Below, piece after piece: positions 31,830-42,013 of a DNA stretch of 64,000 nucleotides. Location: NCBI GenBank assembly GCA_963837515.1, contig CAWINT010000013.1:248001-312000 (forward strand), written 5' to 3'. Under the pieces are notes generated by a model. That model saw nothing but the letters and a program-made list of their open reading frames with translations. It had not been told where the DNA came from and did not search any database. This DNA comes from RYN-230 sp963837515 (GTDB lineage: Bacteria > Actinomycetota > Actinomycetes > Streptosporangiales > Streptosporangiaceae). The number at the start of each line of letters is the position of its first letter. The first letter of the stretch is position 1. The position numbers and the translations under genes were made by a program.

Positions 31830-34281
31830 GTGAGCCGTCTGACGGCATCGCTGCGAGCCCGCGCCGGGCGACTCGGCGCGGCCTGCGGAATGCTGGCGCT
31901 GCTGGCTGCCGTCCCGGCGGTGGCCGGGACGGCCGGGGTGGCGGCGAAGGCGGCGGCCGGGGCAACGGCCGCGGCCGGGGTGGCGGCCAGCGCCGGCCGG
32001 GGAGCGTGCCGGCCGCCACGCTGGACACCGCACCGGCGCAGCCGGTCACGGTCGCGATCACCAGCATCAACCCGCCGATCGCCCGGCCCGGGAAACCGGT
32101 GACGGTGACCGGGACGGTGACCAACGGCACCAAGCGCGCCGTCTCCAGCCTGGCCGTCCAGCTGTGGTCCTCGGCCACCCCGCTCACGTCCCGCGGCGAG
32201 CTGGCCAGTTACGCGTCGGGCCAGCTGCTGGTGGACACCCCGCTGCCCGGGGTGGCCGCGCTGTCCGGGGTGCTCGGCCCCGGGGCGAGCCGGTCCTGGA
32301 CGCTGACCGCACCGGCCGCCGACCTCGGGCTGACCCAGTTCGGCGTCTACCCGCTGGCCGCGCAGGTGTCGTCGGCGGGCATGGCGCTGAACGCCGAGCA
32401 CACGTTCCTCCCGTTCTGGCCGGGTAGCGCCCGATCCGCCCAGCTGGCCCAGCGCGAGCAGATCGCCTGGATCTGGCCGCTGACCGCGCCGCCGGAGCGG
32501 GCCGCCTGCCCCGCCCTGCTGGACAACAAGCTGGCCGGCAGTTTCCCGGCGGCCGGCCGGCTGGGCTCGCTGCTCGCCGCCGGGGCCGGCCCGGCCGGGA
32601 CGGCGGCCGGGCTCACCTGGGCGATCGACCCCGCCCTGCTCGCCAGCGCCATGGCGATGAGCAGCCCCTACCAGGTGGGCGGGACGGCCTCCTGCTCCGG
32701 GGCGGCCACGGAACGGGCCAGCGCCTCCGCCCGGTACTGGCTGGCCCGGCTGCGCACGGTGACCGCGGGCCAGGACTTCTTTCTCACCCCCTACGCGGAC
32801 GTGGACGTGGCCGCGCTCACCCACGCGGGCCTGAGCAACGACCTGACCAGCGCCTACGCGGCCGGGCAGCGGGTGGCCCGCCAGGCCCGCCTGGGCGCCA
32901 CCCAGCGGGCGGCCGGGGTGCCCGGCCAGATCGCCTGGCCGGCCGATGGGATCGCCGACTACGGCGTGCTGGGCAACCTGGCCGCGCATGGGGTCGGGAC
33001 GGTGATCCTCAGCACCAGCATGATGCCGCCGTCGGCCACGCCCGGATACACCCCCAGCGCCATCACCACGACCCCGGACGGGGTCAACGCCGGGCTGCAC
33101 GTGGCCCTGGCGGACAGCACGCTGACCAAGATCCTTGGTACGGCCCCGGCCACGGCCGGCCCGGGACGGCCCCGGCGACCGCCGCTGTGGTCGCCACGGT
33201 GCAGCGGTTCCTGGCCGAGACGGCCATGATCGCCGCCGAGCAGCCGTCCATCCCCAGGTCCGTGGTGGTCGCCCCGCCGCGGCAGTGGAACCCGGTGCCC
33301 GGGCTGGCCAGCGCCCTGCTGGCCGCCACGGACAGTGCGCCGTGGCTGCACCCGCAGAGCCTGGCCGGCCTGCTCACCCGGCGGAACCCACCGGGCCAGG
33401 TGGCGCGCCAGGCACCCCCCGCGCAGCGGGTCAGCCGGGCGGAACTGCGCCGCCATCTGCTGCACCGGGTCCGTGACCTGGAATCGGTGATCAAGATGCA
33501 GGCCAGCGTGCTGAACCGCCCCGACGGCAGCTACCTGGCCGGTGCGGTGGCCGCGATCGAGTCGTCGGCCTGGCGCGGGAACCCGGCTCAGGCGCGGGCC
33601 GTGCTGACCCTGGTGTCGGACTACCTCGACGCCCAGTTGCGGCTGGTCCGCATCATCGACACCGGCCAGATCACGCTGACCGGCAAGTCAGGCCCCGTGC
33701 CCGTGTCGATCATGAACCGGCTCGGCCAGCCCGTCACGGTCCAGCTGAGCGCGCAGGCGGACGCGGGCCGGATCACCGTGCTGACGCCACGTACGATCGT
33801 GACGATCGGCCCGCACGAGCAGCGGACCGTGGGGGTGCGGGTCCGGTCGTCGGTGGCCGGCTCCACTACGCTCTCGCTGACCCTGCTGGCCCCGGACGGG
33901 CAGCCGCTGCCAGGGACGTCCGCCCAGCTGACCGTGGATGCCACGCACTTCGGCAGCACCGCTCTGGTGATCATCGCGATTGCCATCGGCGTCTTCGTGA
34001 TCATCTCGATCGCCCGGACCATCCGGCGCAGCATCCGTGGTTCCGGCCCGGCCCGCCCGGACCGGCCACAGCCGCCGGGCGCGGGCGGCACACCCGCCCC
34101 GCCGCAGGACGGAACGGGCGCCGAGCCCGGCCAGTCGGAGCCGGGCGCGAACGGTGCGGTTCCCGGCGGATCACCCCGGGAAACCGATACCTTCGTCATG
34201 GAGCGGATGCCCGATCACACGACAGCCGAGGAGCGGGATGAATACGCCAGCGCCCCAGGCCGGGTGGAGCACCCCCGATAA
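31830..34281 (+). pseudogene. DUF6049 family secreted/membrane protein, two frameshifts
   Basis: Three frames must be joined to read this protein. GTG 31830 opens a signal peptide (RLGAACGMLALLAAVPAVAG). A -1 shift at the G run near 31999-32002 moves to the frame that holds most of the extracytoplasmic region (TVAITSINPP, ADLGLTQFGVYPLAAQV), and a second -1 shift at 33163-33165 restores the last part, including a membrane helix (ALVIIAIAIGVFVIISIA) and a cytoplasmic tail. DUF6049 proteins stand upstream of murJ in most actinobacteria and are thought to act with it in envelope growth. The frames are otherwise free of stops, so sequencing error is as likely as decay. Confidence 0.75.
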
Positions 34282-36381
34282 CGGCCGGGGGCACCACCGC
34301 TCGTCCGGGAGACGGGCCGCTCCCCCACGAGGCCCGGCCGGGGAGGGCACGACCTCCGGAACCGAACCCGCCGGCCACGACGGCGTAATCCCCGCGGACG
34401 CGCCCACGGCGCGCTGGGACGCCCCGCCCGGCACGCACCGCGGGCCGCCCCGGCCGGACGAGTGGGACGCAGGCCCGGCGCCGCCGAGGACTGGGACCGC
34501 AGGCCTGGCCCGGCGGACGAGTGGAACCGCGGCGTCCCCCCGGTCGGCCAGTGGGGCCACGGCGCGGCTCCGGCGGAGCAGTGGGACCCCGACCCCGGGC
34601 CGTCCGGCCGGTGGGATCCCGGCCCGGGGCCCGCGGAGCAGTGGGACCCTAGCCCCGGGCCCGCGGAGCAGTGGGGGCCCGCCACCGGGCCGTACTGGCC
34701 GGGGGACGCGGAGCCGCCGGGCCCGGGCACGACCGCGGGCGGCCCGGGCACCGCCGGGTCAGGCGGGACGCCCAGCCTGGTGCGGTCCAGCGGGGTGATG
34801 GCGCTCGGCACGCTGGCCTCCCGCGGCACCGGCTTCCTGCGCACGCTCATGCTCGCCTACGCGCTCGGCGTCACCGCGTTCAGCGTCGGGAACGCGTACA
34901 ACAACGCCAACACGCTGCCCAACGCGGTCTACGACCTCATGCTGGGCGGCATCCTGACCAGCGTGGTAGTGCCGCTGCTGGTCGGCGCGGCCAAGCGGGA
35001 CCGCGACCGGGGTGAGGCCTACACCCAGCGGATGTTCACCCTGGCCACCATCGCGCTGTTCGGGCTGACCCTGGTGGCCACGCTGGCAGCTCCGCTGCTG
35101 GTGGACCTGTATGCCCACGCGCTCACCGGGGCCGAGCGCCGGCTCACCGTCATTTTCGCGTTCTTCTTCATCCCGCAGATCTTCTTCTACGGGGTGAGCT
35201 CGATGGCGGGCGGCGTGCTGAACGCCCGGGACCGGTTCGCGGCCCCCATGTGGACCCCGGTCATCAACAACGCCGTGGTCATCGCCGTGCTGGGCCTGTT
35301 CATCGCGACCGGCGGGATCGGCACGCAGGCGGCCTCGGTCTCCGGTGCGCAGATCCAACTGCTCGGCTTCGGCACCACGCTGGGCATCATCGCGCAGACC
35401 GCCGCGCTGTTCCCCGCACTGCACCGGGCCGGGTTCCGCTGGCGCCCCCGGTTCGACTTCCGGCGGGCCGAGGTCGCCGAGATCCGCCGGATGGCCGCCC
35501 CGCTGTTCGGCTACATCCTGACCACCCAGGTGTCCTTCCTCGTGGTGCAGAACGTGGCCAACACCGCGTCGGTGCACCCCGGTGCCAGCTTCGACTCGTT
35601 CTCCACCTACAGCTACGCCTGGCAGCTGTTCCAGCTGCCGTACGCGGTCGTCGGCATCTCGGTGATCACCGCACTGCTGCCGCGGATGAGCGCGCACGCC
35701 GCGGAACGCCGCTTCCCGCTGGTCCGGGACGACTTCTCGACCGGGGTCCGGCTGTCGTCGGTCATCGTGGTGCCGGCCGCGCTGCTGCTCATCGTGCTGG
35801 GTGGCCCGCTGGCCGAGTTCCTGCTCGGGCACGGCAGCACCACCCCGGCCGAGGCCCGGTACATCGGCGAGGTGTTCGGGATCTTCTCCCTCGGCCTGGT
35901 CCCGTACATGATGTTCCAGCTGCTGCTGCGGGTGTTCTACGCGCTGCACGACAGCCGCACCCCGATGTTCGTCGGGGTGGCGGTGATGGCGGCCAACATC
36001 GCGGCCAGCCTGCTGGCGTTGCAGCTGCTGCCCGCCGGGCACGTGGTGGAAGGGCTCGGCGTGGCCTTCGGGCTGGCCAACGTCGTCGGCACGGTGCTCT
36101 CGTGGCGGATCCTCAGCCGGCGGCTCGGCGGGCTGGACGGCCGCCGGATCGCGAGCACGCTGGGCCGGATGCACGCCGCCGCGCTGCCGGCCATGCTCTT
36201 CGCCTGGGCGGTAACGTTCATGATCGGCGTGCTGCTGGCCCCCGGGCCGGCCTACGGGCTGGTCACCACGGTGCTGGGCGGGGGCGGCGGGCTGATGCTC
36301 TACCTGCTGTTCGCCCGGGGGCTGGACGTCAGCGAGGTCACCGACCTGATGGGGACCGTCACCCGGCGGTTCCGCCGGTGA
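34238..36381 (+). CDS. murJ: lipid II flippase MurJ (MviN), 5' frameshift
   Basis: The membrane part has 14 helices and the MurJ core (SLVRSSGVMALGTLASRGTGFLR-like start, NTLPNAVYDLMLGGILTSVV, DSRTPMFVGVAVMAANI). MurJ flips lipid II across the membrane for peptidoglycan synthesis. The first 180 or so residues are a disordered cytoplasmic region full of tryptophan-aspartate repeats (PADEWN, AEQWDP). Its natural start is probably ATG 34238 after GAGGAG, but a -1 shift near 34477-34478 breaks the frame, and the repeat pattern (DEWDAGP then EDWDRRP) continues across the break. Downstream the frame is intact, so an essential gene is probably whole in the living cell. It overlaps the DUF6049 end by 44 bases. 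Confidence 0.9.
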
Positions 36382-36606
36382 ACCCCGGCAGATCAGGTGG
36401 CCGGGAGGGGCGTCCGCCGGGTTAGCGGGAACCAAATCAGGTGTCTCTCACGTGTAACGGTTTGCGGTGGCGGGCATGCGGGACACGCCGAGCCCGCTCG
36501 CGCGGCTTAGCATGGTGTACGGCAGCGGGCGTGCGCGCTACGCGCCGCCACGATCCCGGGGGCTCGGAAGGAGGGTCGAGAGCCTGCCCCGCTCTTGGCT
36601 TCTGAC

Positions 36607-38225
36607 ATGAGCACCTTTATTTCTGAACCGGGCACCCGGCTGGGCGGCCGGTACCGCCTCGAAGACCGCGTCGGTGACACCGGCGGCTGGTCGTCCTGGA
36701 AGGCCATCGACGAGACGCTGGCCCGGCCAGTGGCTGTGCTGACCTTTGCCCCGGGGTACCCGCGGATCCGCGAGGTGCTCACGGCGGCCCGGGCCGCCTG
36801 CGGCTGACCGATGCCCGGCTGGCCCAGGTGTTCGACGTCGAGGACGACTGGGATTCGGCGTACGTGGTGAGCGAATGGGTGGCCGGCGACTCGCTGGACG
36901 ACCTGCTCGCGGACGGCCCGATGGACCCGGCCCGGGGGGCGGAGATCGTGGCCGAGGGCGCGGAGGCGCTCGCCGCCGCGCACGCCGCGGGCCTGGCCCA
37001 CCTGTGCCTCACCCCCCAGTCGCTGCGCTGGACCTCCGGTGGTGGCGTGAAGGTCATCGGGGTGGGTGTCGAGGCCGCGCTGTCCGACATCACCGCCGAG
37101 GACCCGGCTCTGGCCGATACCCGCGGCCTGGCGATGCTGCTGTACGCGGCGCTGACCCGGCACTGGCCGGGCCCGGGCATGGGTTCCCTGCCGCCCGCGC
37201 CGCTGGCCGACGGCCGGCCGCGCAGTCCCCGCCAGATGCGGGCCGGGGTGCCGGCCGCCATCGACGACGTCACCTGCCAGGCGCTGTTCCAGCAGGCCCG
37301 GCGCCGCGGCCCGCCGCTGACCACCCCGGCGCTGTTCGCCGACGCCCTGTTCGAGGTGATCCCGGCCCCGGTCGCGCCGCCGCCCGCCGTTCCGGCGCCA
37401 CCGCCGGGGCGCCAGGCCAGCTTCGGCGGCCCCACCCGCTCCTACCGCGGCCCATCCACCGAGGCCTACCAGACACCCACCCGGGACCCGGACTACCCGC
37501 CAGGCGGCGACTGGGACGCGCCGGGGGGTGGCTGGGGGGCACCGCACGGCGGCCATCCGCTCCCTCCGGCCCGGCCACCGCGCCGGGCCGGTGCCAGCCG
37601 GGCCGGCCTCGTCCTCATCACGCTGCTCGTGGTGGCGGCGATCGGCGCGGGCGTCTACACGCTGACCCGGCCGAGCGGGTCCGGCTCGCCGTCCGGCACC
37701 GGCGCCACGCACCACGCCAGCGCGCCTCCGTCCGCCACGGCCAGCGTGCTCACGCCGCAGGGCGCGAAGGGCTACGACGCGCTCGGCCTGGCCCATGACC
37801 CGGGCGACGAGGTCACCGCCAAGGCGCCGCTGGCCATCGACGGTAATCCGTCAACCGCGTGGGCGACCCAGTACTACATCGGCAACCCGGTGTTCGGCGG
37901 CCTCAAGCAGGGCACCGGCCTGCAGCTCGACATGGGCAAGCAGGTCGGTGTGAGCTCGATCCAGGTCACGTTCGGCCCCGCGGCCGGCGCCGACGTGCAG
38001 ATCAAGATCGGCAACAACCCGGACATCTCCCCGGCCGGGGAAGCTTCGCTCCGGACCATCGCCACCCAGCAGAATGTCGGCTCGGGCACCCAGACGTTCC
38101 GCACCAGCACCAGCGCCAAGGGCCGGTATCTGGTCATCTGGTTCACCAAGCTGCCGCCCCAGCCCGGCAACGGCAACCGGTTCCAGGCGTTCATCTACAA
38201 CGTCGTCGTGCGCGGATCGGGCTGA
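36607..38225 (+). pseudogene. pseudokinase with extracellular discoidin-like domain, one frameshift
   Basis: The N-terminal part starts TRLGGRYRLEDRVGDTGGW, like a Ser/Thr kinase. A -1 shift near 36788-36797 then requires a change of frame, after which LRLTDARLAQVFDVEDDW continues. The catalytic HRD is replaced (LAHLCLTPQSLRW) and the DFG is missing, so it cannot be an active kinase. A membrane helix (GLVLITLLVVAAIGAGVYTL) and an outer domain with a galactose-binding fold (AIDGNPSTAWATQYY) follow. In Mycobacterium the same pseudokinase and outer domain are fused to MurJ (Rv3910), where the kinase-like part binds FhaA and regulates wall growth. Here it is a separate gene directly after murJ. 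Confidence 0.78.
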
Positions 38226-38228
38226 GCC

Positions 38229-38999
38229 GTGACGGGCCAGCCCGGCCCGGCGGTGCCTGATCCCACCCGGGGGGTGCCGGAGGCGGAGTTCTCCGACGCG
38301 CAACTGCTCCGGAGGCACTGCGCCGGCGACGATGCGGCGTTCGGTATTTTGTTCCGCCGTCATCGGGACCGGTTGTGGGCCGTCGCGCTGCGCACTCTCG
38401 GCGATCCGGAAGAAGCAGCGGACGCGCTGCAGGACGCGATGATCTCGGCGTTCCGGCGGGCCGGCGACTTCCGCGGCGAGTCGGCCGTCACCACCTGGCT
38501 GCACCGGATCGTGGTGAACGCCTGCCTGGACCGGATGCGCCGCCGGGCGGCGCGCCCAGCGGCCAGCGGCATGGACGAGCCGACCCTGGACGCGCTGGCC
38601 ACGCCGCCGCTGTCCGATCCCAGTGCGGACAAGGACACCTCGCTGGACGTGCGCGGTGCGCTGCGCACGCTGGGCGAGGAGCAGCAGGCCGTGCTGGTCC
38701 TGGTGGACATGCTCGGCTACTCGGTCGCGGAGACGGCCGAGATCCTGGGCATCTCCCCGGGCACGGTGAAAAGCCGGTGCGCCCGGGGCCGGGCCCGGCT
38801 GCTGCCGCTGCTCGCCCACCTGCGCGGCGGCCCGGCCGCGGGCCCGGGAACGCGGCCGCACGGAGAACCACGGGGCGGGCCCGCGGCTGATCCGCCGGCG
38901 GAGCCGGCCGCAGCGCGGAACCAGCCAGCCGCACCGCGGAACCAGCCAGCCGCACCGCGCGTCTCACCTGCGGAGGGGGCAGGAGAGAGCCACCCATGA
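38229..38999 (+). CDS. sigM: ECF RNA polymerase sigma factor SigM
   Basis: The 256-residue protein has sigma region 2 (about residues 22-95, FGILFRRHRDRLWAVALRTL, DALQDAMISAFRRAG) and region 4 (about 135-190, EEQQAVLVLVDMLGYSVAET, SPGTVKSRCARGRARL). The C-terminal 50 residues are a low-complexity tail containing a repeated NQPAAPR unit. The order murJ - pseudokinase - sigM - rsmA - trxB - trxA is conserved in actinobacteria, and SigM controls part of the envelope or late-stage stress response. The stop overlaps the rsmA start as ATGA, so the anti-sigma factor is made in coupling with it. Confidence 0.92.
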   Translation: MTGQPGPAVPDPTRGVPEAEFSDAQLLRRHCAGDDAAFGILFRRHRDRLWAVALRTLGDPEEAADALQDAMISAFRRAGDFRGESAVTTWLHRIVVNACLDRMRRRAARPAASGMDEPTLDALATPPLSDPSADKDTSLDVRGALRTLGEEQQAVLVLVDMLGYSVAETAEILGISPGTVKSRCARGRARLLPLLAHLRGGPAAGPGTRPHGEPRGGPAADPPAEPAAARNQPAAPRNQPAAPRVSPAEGAGESHP

Positions 39000-39958
39000 G
39001 AGGGCATGTGGACACGGAGTCGCTCGCGTTGTACGCGGCAGGCCTGCTGAGCCGCGGTGAGCACGCGCGCATCCACGACCACCTGTCCGGATGCCCAGAG
39101 TGCCGCGCCGTAGTGCAGCAACTCGCTGCGGTGAGCACCGAGCTCAGCCAGGTCCCGGCCGCTCCCCTGCCGCCGGGCATCGCGGACCGGCTCGACCTGG
39201 CGCTGAGCACAGAGATTGCCCGGCGGGCGGCCGGGCGGTCCGCTGAGCCTGCGGCGTCCGCCACGTCCGCTGAATCCGCCGGGAGTCCCAGCCGGACCGG
39301 CAGCCCCATGGGTGCCGGAGGGCCCGGGCAGCGGCCGCCCCGGGGGCCGGTGCACGACTCCCAGGCGCCGGGCCGGCCCACGCGGCGGCGCTGGGCGCCG
39401 CGGTCCCCGGCTGCCCGGCGGTTGCTGGGCGCAGCCGCGGGGATCGCCGTGGTCCTGGCCGGGGCCGGGTACGGGCTGGCCCAGCTCGCGACCTCCACGT
39501 CGTCTGGTTCCGGGGCATCCAGCGCAGCCGCCCCGGCACGCAGCCCGAGCCGCCAGGCCCTGAAGCCCTTCTATAACGGGCCGGTTGCCGCCCCGCGGAT
39601 CATCACCAGCGGGACCAACTACCAGCGCGGCACACTCGGTCACCAGGCGGCGCAGATGCTGGCGGCGAAGCGGCCGGGCGCGGCGATCGGCGGCGTTCCG
39701 GGCAAGAGCGGCGGCGCGAGCCGGGGCCCAGCGGTCACGCCCGCGACGAACACGCTGCTGACCTGCGCCGCGGCGGTGTCGGGCCGCCGCCGTGTCGTGC
39801 TGATCGACCAGGCTCGCTATGCGGGGCAGCGGGCCTACGTGATCATCCTCGCCCCAGGCGGGACTACCGGCCGGTACACGGCCGTGGTGATCGGGCCCGG
39901 CTGTTCCGCCACCCGCCACCCGAGACCGATCGCGCGGGCCCAGCTCCCCGGGGGCTGA
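38996..39958 (+). CDS. rsmA: anti-sigma factor with zf-HC2 domain (RsmA-like)
   Basis: The 320-residue membrane protein has an N-terminal zinc-binding anti-sigma domain (HARIHDHLSGCPECRAVV, the H-x3-C-x2-C motif), then a single membrane helix (LLGAAAGIAVVLAGAGYGLA, about residues 140-160) and an extracellular domain of about 150 residues. The cytoplasmic domain binds SigM; signals from outside would release it. The ATG at 38996 overlaps the sigM stop. In Mycobacterium RsmA carries an iron-sulfur cluster at these cysteines; I cannot tell that here. Confidence 0.85.
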   Translation: MRGHVDTESLALYAAGLLSRGEHARIHDHLSGCPECRAVVQQLAAVSTELSQVPAAPLPPGIADRLDLALSTEIARRAAGRSAEPAASATSAESAGSPSRTGSPMGAGGPGQRPPRGPVHDSQAPGRPTRRRWAPRSPAARRLLGAAAGIAVVLAGAGYGLAQLATSTSSGSGASSAAAPARSPSRQALKPFYNGPVAAPRIITSGTNYQRGTLGHQAAQMLAAKRPGAAIGGVPGKSGGASRGPAVTPATNTLLTCAAAVSGRRRVVLIDQARYAGQRAYVIILAPGGTTGRYTAVVIGPGCSATRHPRPIARAQLPGG

Positions 39959-40033
39959 GGCCGCCGGCCCCGGCGGCCCGGCACGGCCTGAGCCAGACCG
40001 CAGGTCACAATTCCCGGCGGCCCGGACCGCCAG

Positions 40034-40059
40034 GGAATCTGCGCGCCCTAGGATCGGTT
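40034..40059 (+). promoter_or_regulatory. SigR-type promoter of trxB-trxA
   Basis: GGAAT at 40034-40038 and GTT at 40057-40059 are separated by exactly 18 bases, the consensus (GGAAT-N18-GTT) of Streptomyces SigR and Mycobacterium SigH promoters. trxBA is the classical target of that sigma factor. The trxB start codon lies 35 bases downstream, so the predicted transcript has a short leader. This suggests that disulphide stress induces the pair, although the genes stand next to sigM. Confidence 0.7.
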
Positions 40060-40094
40060 GACGCCGGTGCAAGTTCTCCGAAAGGCAAGCAGAC

Positions 40095-41027
40095 ATGACC
40101 GACATCCGGGATGTCATCATCATCGGCTCGGGCCCGGCCGGTTATACCGCCGCGGTCTACGCCGCGCGGGCGAAGCTGTCGCCCCTCGTGTTCGAGGGGT
40201 CGGTGACGGCTGGCGGCGCGCTGATGCAGACCACCGAGGTGGAGAACTTCCCCGGTTTCCCGGACGGCGTGCTCGGCCCCGACCTGATGGACCACATGCG
40301 CAAGCAGGCGGAGCGGTTCGGCGCCGAGCTGGTCGCGGACGACGTGATCGAGGTCGACCTGATGGCCAGCCCCAAGGTGGTCAAGACGGCGAGTGAGGCC
40401 TACCACGCCCGGACCGTCATCGTGGCGACCGGGTCGCGCTACCGGGAACTGGCCGCCGAAGGCGAGAAGCGGCTGTCCGGGCATGGCGTGTCCTGGTGTG
40501 CCACCTGTGACGGCTTCTTCTTCCGCGACCTGGACATCGCCGTCGTCGGCGGCGGCGACTCGGCCATGGAAGAGGCCACCTTCCTGACCCGGTTCGCCCG
40601 GTCGGTTACCATCATCCACCGCCGGGACAAGCTGCGCGCCTCCAGGATCATGCAGGACCGCGCGCTGGCCAGCCCGAAGATCAACTTCCGGTGGAACAGC
40701 GAGGTCGCCGAGGTGCTCGGTGACACGAAGGTGGCGGGCCTGCGGCTGCATGACACCCGGACCGGCGCAGAGAGCACGATCGACGTGAACGGCCTGTTCG
40801 TGGCGATCGGCCACGACCCGCGGAGCGAGCTGTTCGCCGGGCAGCTGCCGATGAACCCGGAGGGCTACCTGCTGGTCGAGCACCCCACCACCCGGACCGG
40901 CGTGGATGGCGTGTTCGCCTGCGGTGACGTGGTAGACCACATCTACCGCCAGGCGGTCACCGCGGCCGGAACCGGCTGTGCCGCCGCCATCGATGCCGAG
41001 CGGTGGCTCGCCGACCACGACGCCTGA
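40095..41027 (+). CDS. trxB: thioredoxin reductase
   Basis: The 310-residue flavoenzyme has the FAD motif IIIGSGPAGYTAAVYAARA at the start, the redox pair in WCATCDGFFF (about residues 133-142), an NADPH motif AVVGGGDSAMEEA and the C-terminal FAD loop VFACGDVVDHIYRQAVTAAG. It reduces thioredoxin with NADPH. Its length is normal. AAAGG precedes ATG 40095. It forms a unit with trxA, whose start is 41 bases downstream. A SigR-type promoter lies upstream. Confidence 0.97.
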   Translation: MTDIRDVIIIGSGPAGYTAAVYAARAKLSPLVFEGSVTAGGALMQTTEVENFPGFPDGVLGPDLMDHMRKQAERFGAELVADDVIEVDLMASPKVVKTASEAYHARTVIVATGSRYRELAAEGEKRLSGHGVSWCATCDGFFFRDLDIAVVGGGDSAMEEATFLTRFARSVTIIHRRDKLRASRIMQDRALASPKINFRWNSEVAEVLGDTKVAGLRLHDTRTGAESTIDVNGLFVAIGHDPRSELFAGQLPMNPEGYLLVEHPTTRTGVDGVFACGDVVDHIYRQAVTAAGTGCAAAIDAERWLADHDA

Positions 41028-41068
41028 GCCCGGCCCGCCGAACCACAAAAGGGAAGGAACCTGTCACC

Positions 41069-41392
41069 GTGGGCGTAACCAAGGTCGTGACCGATCAGAC
41101 CTTCGACCAGGAGGTCGTGCAGAACTCCAAGCCGGTCATCGTGGACTACTGGGCCGAGTGGTGCGGTCCGTGCCGCCAGGTCGCCCCGGTGCTCGAGGAG
41201 ATCGCCAAGGAGCACGCCGACAAGATCGACGTGGTCAAGCTGAACATCGAGGAGAACCCGCAGACCGCGCAGAAGTACGGGATCATGCTGATCCCCACCC
41301 TCAACGTGTTCTCCGGTGGCGAGGTGGTCAAGCAGGTCGTCGGCGCGAAGTCGAAGTCGGCCCTGCTCAGGGAGCTCGCCGACTTCATCTGA
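41069..41392 (+). CDS. trxA: thioredoxin
   Basis: The 107-residue protein has the classical WAEWCGPCRQVAPVLEEIA active site (about residues 27-45), followed by VKLNIEENPQTAQKYGIMLIPTL, with the cis-proline at the end. It reduces disulphides in cytoplasmic proteins and is recharged by TrxB. GTG 41069 is chosen because GGGAAGG lies upstream and the length then matches the family; the frame is open further upstream into trxB. A short GC palindrome follows the stop at 41393-41406. Confidence 0.97.
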   Translation: MGVTKVVTDQTFDQEVVQNSKPVIVDYWAEWCGPCRQVAPVLEEIAKEHADKIDVVKLNIEENPQTAQKYGIMLIPTLNVFSGGEVVKQVVGAKSKSALLRELADFI

Positions 41393-41443
41393 GGCCGGCG
41401 CCGGCCCGGGAGGCCGCCCGGTCCGCACGCGACGGAGTGATGC

Positions 41444-42001
41444 ATGCAGCCTGTTGGGACCCCCGATATCCGGACCCTCGCCTCCCAGGTCATCTACGAA
41501 GATTCGTGGATGGCACTGCGCCGGGACGAGATCGAGCGCCGGGACGGTTCCCGGGGCGTCTACGCCGTGGTGGACAAGCCGGACTTCGCGGTGGTCATCC
41601 CCGCCGAGGAGGACCGGTTCTGCCTGGTGGAGGAGTACCGGTACCCGATCCGCCGCCGTGGCTGGGCCTTCCCGCAGGGCGCTTTCCCGGGCCGGGCCAG
41701 CGGCGACCCGGAGCAGTTGGCCCGGATGGAGCTGGCGCAGGAGACCGGCCTGCGGGTGGACAAGCTGCTGCTGCTCGGGTTCCTGCACAGCTCGCACGGC
41801 ACGAGCGGCCAGGGTTTCCATATCTACCTGGCGTCCGGGCTGACCGAGGGCCTGCCGGACCGGGAGCCCGAGGAGCAGGACATGCGCCATTGCTGGGTGA
41901 CCCGCGCCCAGTTCAAAGACATGATCCGCAGCGGAAGCATCACCGACGACTCGACCGTCGCCGCCTACTCGCTCCTCATGCTGCATGAGGAGGGCGGCTG
42001 A
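41444..42001 (+). CDS. Nudix hydrolase family protein with variant Nudix box
   Basis: The 185-residue protein has the ADP-ribose pyrophosphatase-like fold (AVVIPAEEDRFCLVEEYRYP and RRRGWAFPQGAFPGR). The Nudix box should read G-x5-E-x7-R-E-L-x-E-E-x-G. Here the key part is MELAQETGL: arginine is replaced by methionine and the first of the E-E pair by glutamine. It therefore may bind substrate and metal weakly, or act as a non-catalytic binder. It follows trxA on the same strand at 51 bases. Confidence 0.75.
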   Translation: MQPVGTPDIRTLASQVIYEDSWMALRRDEIERRDGSRGVYAVVDKPDFAVVIPAEEDRFCLVEEYRYPIRRRGWAFPQGAFPGRASGDPEQLARMELAQETGLRVDKLLLLGFLHSSHGTSGQGFHIYLASGLTEGLPDREPEEQDMRHCWVTRAQFKDMIRSGSITDDSTVAAYSLLMLHEEGG

Positions 42002-42013
42002 GCGGCTGCTCCG

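Noticed and set aside
31729..31833. Small upstream gene overlapping the DUF6049 start (GTGA)
   Set aside because: The 34 residues are proline/arginine-rich, no ribosome binding site is visible, and it could as well be an extension of the DUF6049 N-terminus.
34037..34798. Separate 253-codon gene between DUF6049 and murJ
   Set aside because: Its middle part is the N-terminal disordered region of MurJ read before the frameshift, and its ends are shadow sequence.
36746..37798. 350-codon frame across the pseudokinase gene
   Set aside because: Arginine/glycine-rich shadow; the other frame carries the kinase-like fold and the membrane helix.
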